A stretch of 64,000 nucleotides of DNA from Clostridia bacterium (GTDB taxonomy: Bacteria; Bacillota; Clostridia; UMGS1883; UMGS1540): assembly GCA_017442155.1 (NCBI GenBank), contig JAFSAU010000016.1:35723-99722 (forward strand), read 5' to 3'. Made by a program: the position numbers and the translations under genes. The notes below the pieces were generated by a model. That model was not told where the DNA came from, made no database searches, and was given only the letters and a program-made list of their open reading frames with translations. Positions within the stretch are counted from its first letter, which is position 1. Each line of letters starts with the position of its first letter. Shown one piece after another: positions 62,487 through 64,000 of the stretch.

Positions 62487-64000
62487 ATGAAAAAAGTTTT
62501 TGTATTTTTATTACTTTTACTCGTAATATCCACACCGGTAGTAGCTACCGAGGAGGTTAATTTATTAACAAACGACGGGTTTGAAAATTATGTGAACGGA
62601 GAACCGGAAAAATGGAAGGCTTACGATGGCTGGGGAGGGCAGTATGTAAGCATATCCAACGAACGGAGACATAGTGGTTCAAACGCCGTTAAAATAGTAA
62701 ACACTACCTCCTCTTTGGCACCCTACACTTCACAAAGAATTTCCATAGAAAAATGTGCGAAATATCATCTCAGCTTCTGGGCATACGGTGAAGATATAAA
62801 GGCAGCGAATGCGGTAAGAGTCAAATATGAGTTTTATAGGATGGGAGAAACGGGAGATTTAGAATACATCGATGAAAATGTTTTGGACTTCTTTGACATC
62901 ACGGACTCTTTAGGGGCGTGGGTTCAATTTGAAGGCGATGTAGTTTGTCCGGAAGACAGCAGTGAGGTTAACATTTGTTTGCGTCTGGGAGATAAAGGAA
63001 CGGTGTATTTTGATGATGTATCTTTTGAAAAGATAGAAAATGCCTCGATATTTACCTTGAAAACGGACAGTATATTTTATTATTCGGATGTGGAGAGGGG
63101 AAAAGCTACCGCAGAACTGAATGCGTTAGCCAATACTTTACAGAACTATAAGGTAGACTTTGCGCTTATGAACGGAAGCAGTATTGCACAAAGCGCAACG
63201 AATTGCAGCTTTGCCGGTGGAAAGGCAGAGTTTACATATGAACTAAAGGGCTTATCTGAGAAGAAGGCGTATACCGTATCGGCAATAGTAAAAGATTCCA
63301 ACGGCAATACATTGGATTCCGGTATTGTAACCATATACAAATATCCCAGACCTGCGATGTTAACGAAAAGTGGGGAATATATGGTGGACGGGAAGCGGTT
63401 TGACCCTACGTTTGCTTACCATGTACCGGAAAGCTATTATCCGTATTGCAAAGAAGCCGGCATCAATGTAGTGCAGGGGCAAGCTAAATCGCTTGACAAA
63501 GCACATGAATACGGGCTGAAGGTAATCGTTGTTTTGTATACCAATATGCTGCCTGCCGCACATGAGAAAAACATTGAAAACACAATAAACACCGTAACAC
63601 AAGTAAAAGACCATCCGGCGGTTTTTGCCTATGCAGTTATGGATGAGCCGTTTTCGCAGGCATCAGACCCTATGGAACAGCTGGAATTAGCCTACAAAAC
63701 AATAAGAGATATCGATGATAAGCATCCTGTTTATTGTGTGGATCCGGATGAAGATTATTATGAAGAACGCGCAAAGGTCGTGGATATTTTAGCCATCAAC
63801 CCCTATCCGAGAGGCAGATTTTCACCGGCTACCTATGTAACAGAACAAACCCGTAAGGCAAAAGCGGCATCTGTTTTCGGTCGACCGGTTTATGTGCTGC
63901 TTCAGGCATTCCCTTATGGAGGCTATTTGCCAAATAATGCAGAACTCAGAAGCATGTGGTATCAGGCAGTAATGAATGGTGCACAAGGCGTGGGGTATTA
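62487..64000 (+). CDS. Secreted TIM-barrel protein, family A, 3' end outside window
   Basis: The frame opens at ATG 62487 and is still open at the window edge (504 codons seen). Signal peptide ~1-20, one jelly roll (~25-180: NLLTNDGFENYVNGEPEKW, then GTVYFDDVSFEK), a beta-sandwich (~190-285) and a TIM barrel from ~290 with KDHPAVFAYAVMDEP (Asp386-Glu387). The later strand reads VLLQAFPYGGY. No clear ribosome site precedes it; it starts seven bases after the previous stop, so translation is probably coupled. C-terminal SLH repeats are expected but lie outside. Confidence 0.85.
   Translation, partial: MKKVFVFLLLLLVISTPVVATEEVNLLTNDGFENYVNGEPEKWKAYDGWGGQYVSISNERRHSGSNAVKIVNTTSSLAPYTSQRISIEKCAKYHLSFWAYGEDIKAANAVRVKYEFYRMGETGDLEYIDENVLDFFDITDSLGAWVQFEGDVVCPEDSSEVNICLRLGDKGTVYFDDVSFEKIENASIFTLKTDSIFYYSDVERGKATAELNALANTLQNYKVDFALMNGSSIAQSATNCSFAGGKAEFTYELKGLSEKKAYTVSAIVKDSNGNTLDSGIVTIYKYPRPAMLTKSGEYMVDGKRFDPTFAYHVPESYYPYCKEAGINVVQGQAKSLDKAHEYGLKVIVVLYTNMLPAAHEKNIENTINTVTQVKDHPAVFAYAVMDEPFSQASDPMEQLELAYKTIRDIDDKHPVYCVDPDEDYYEERAKVVDILAINPYPRGRFSPATYVTEQTRKAKAASVFGRPVYVLLQAFPYGGYLPNNAELRSMWYQAVMNGAQGVGY

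Overview
The window reads as chromosome of a Gram-positive, anaerobic, spore-lineage member of the Clostridia (Bacillota). The evidence is a small acid-soluble spore protein, SpoVG, S-layer-homology (SLH) proteins, a cytoplasmic Cys-rich small-protein pair typical of clostridia, AGGAGG-type ribosome sites before nearly every gene and textbook sigma-A promoters. The combination of many SLH-anchored carbohydrate-active proteins with a GH4 alpha-galacturonidase-like enzyme recalls fibre- or pectin-degrading gut Clostridia (for example Monoglobus-like lineages); that placement is inference. I saw no insertion sequence, phage or CRISPR array.

Layout. (1) 1-13.0 kb, surface cluster I: tail of an AraC-type regulator, an SLH-anchored TIM-barrel protein (733), an SLH protein with N-terminal SLH repeats (4531), a very strong promoter driving a rod-shaped structured RNA with its own terminator (7234-7503), a second SLH-anchored TIM-barrel protein (7523), an in-frame downstream ORF (10709) and a secreted jelly-roll protein (11341). 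(2) 13.2-19.4 kb, minus strand: CBS protein, QueG-like reductase, SASP, hibernation factor HPF, and a GT2 + double GT-C glycosyltransferase operon. (3) 19.6-25.7 kb: two xylose-isomerase-like proteins and a Gfo/Idh/MocA dehydrogenase, then rnhB-yraN-dipeptidase; convergent with a GH4 glycosidase and an MFS transporter. (4) 27-34 kb: trkA-trkH, a heterodimeric ABC exporter and tRNA-Thr(CGT). (5) 34-50 kb, largely housekeeping: a DUF4832-like protein, murC, spoVG, an acetyltransferase-only GlmU, mutL, a WG-repeat protein, an E2-like acyltransferase, rpmB, rdgB, two Cys-rich microproteins, a GT28 glycolipid synthase, cca, an M16 protease pair and lgt. (6) 50-64 kb, surface cluster II: an N-terminal-SLH protein (50073), a cytoplasmic GH20 enzyme (minus), then a four-gene operon of two jelly-roll proteins and two TIM-barrel proteins, the last cut by the window edge.

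The two surface clusters are built from the same three protein families: A = signal peptide + jelly rolls + beta-sandwich + TIM barrel + (where complete) three C-terminal SLH repeats; B = three N-terminal SLH repeats + long beta-rich body; C = secreted jelly-roll proteins with a C-terminal domain and no anchor. The TIM barrels of family A share an (E/D)-E-P motif but no conserved second carboxylate, which points to a GH123-like substrate-assisted mechanism or to a non-catalytic role. Together with the cytoplasmic GH20, GH4, isomerases and transporter this suggests capture and breakdown of glycans at the S-layer followed by intracellular processing. The most notable non-protein signal is the 7234-7503 RNA locus, a possible 6S RNA.
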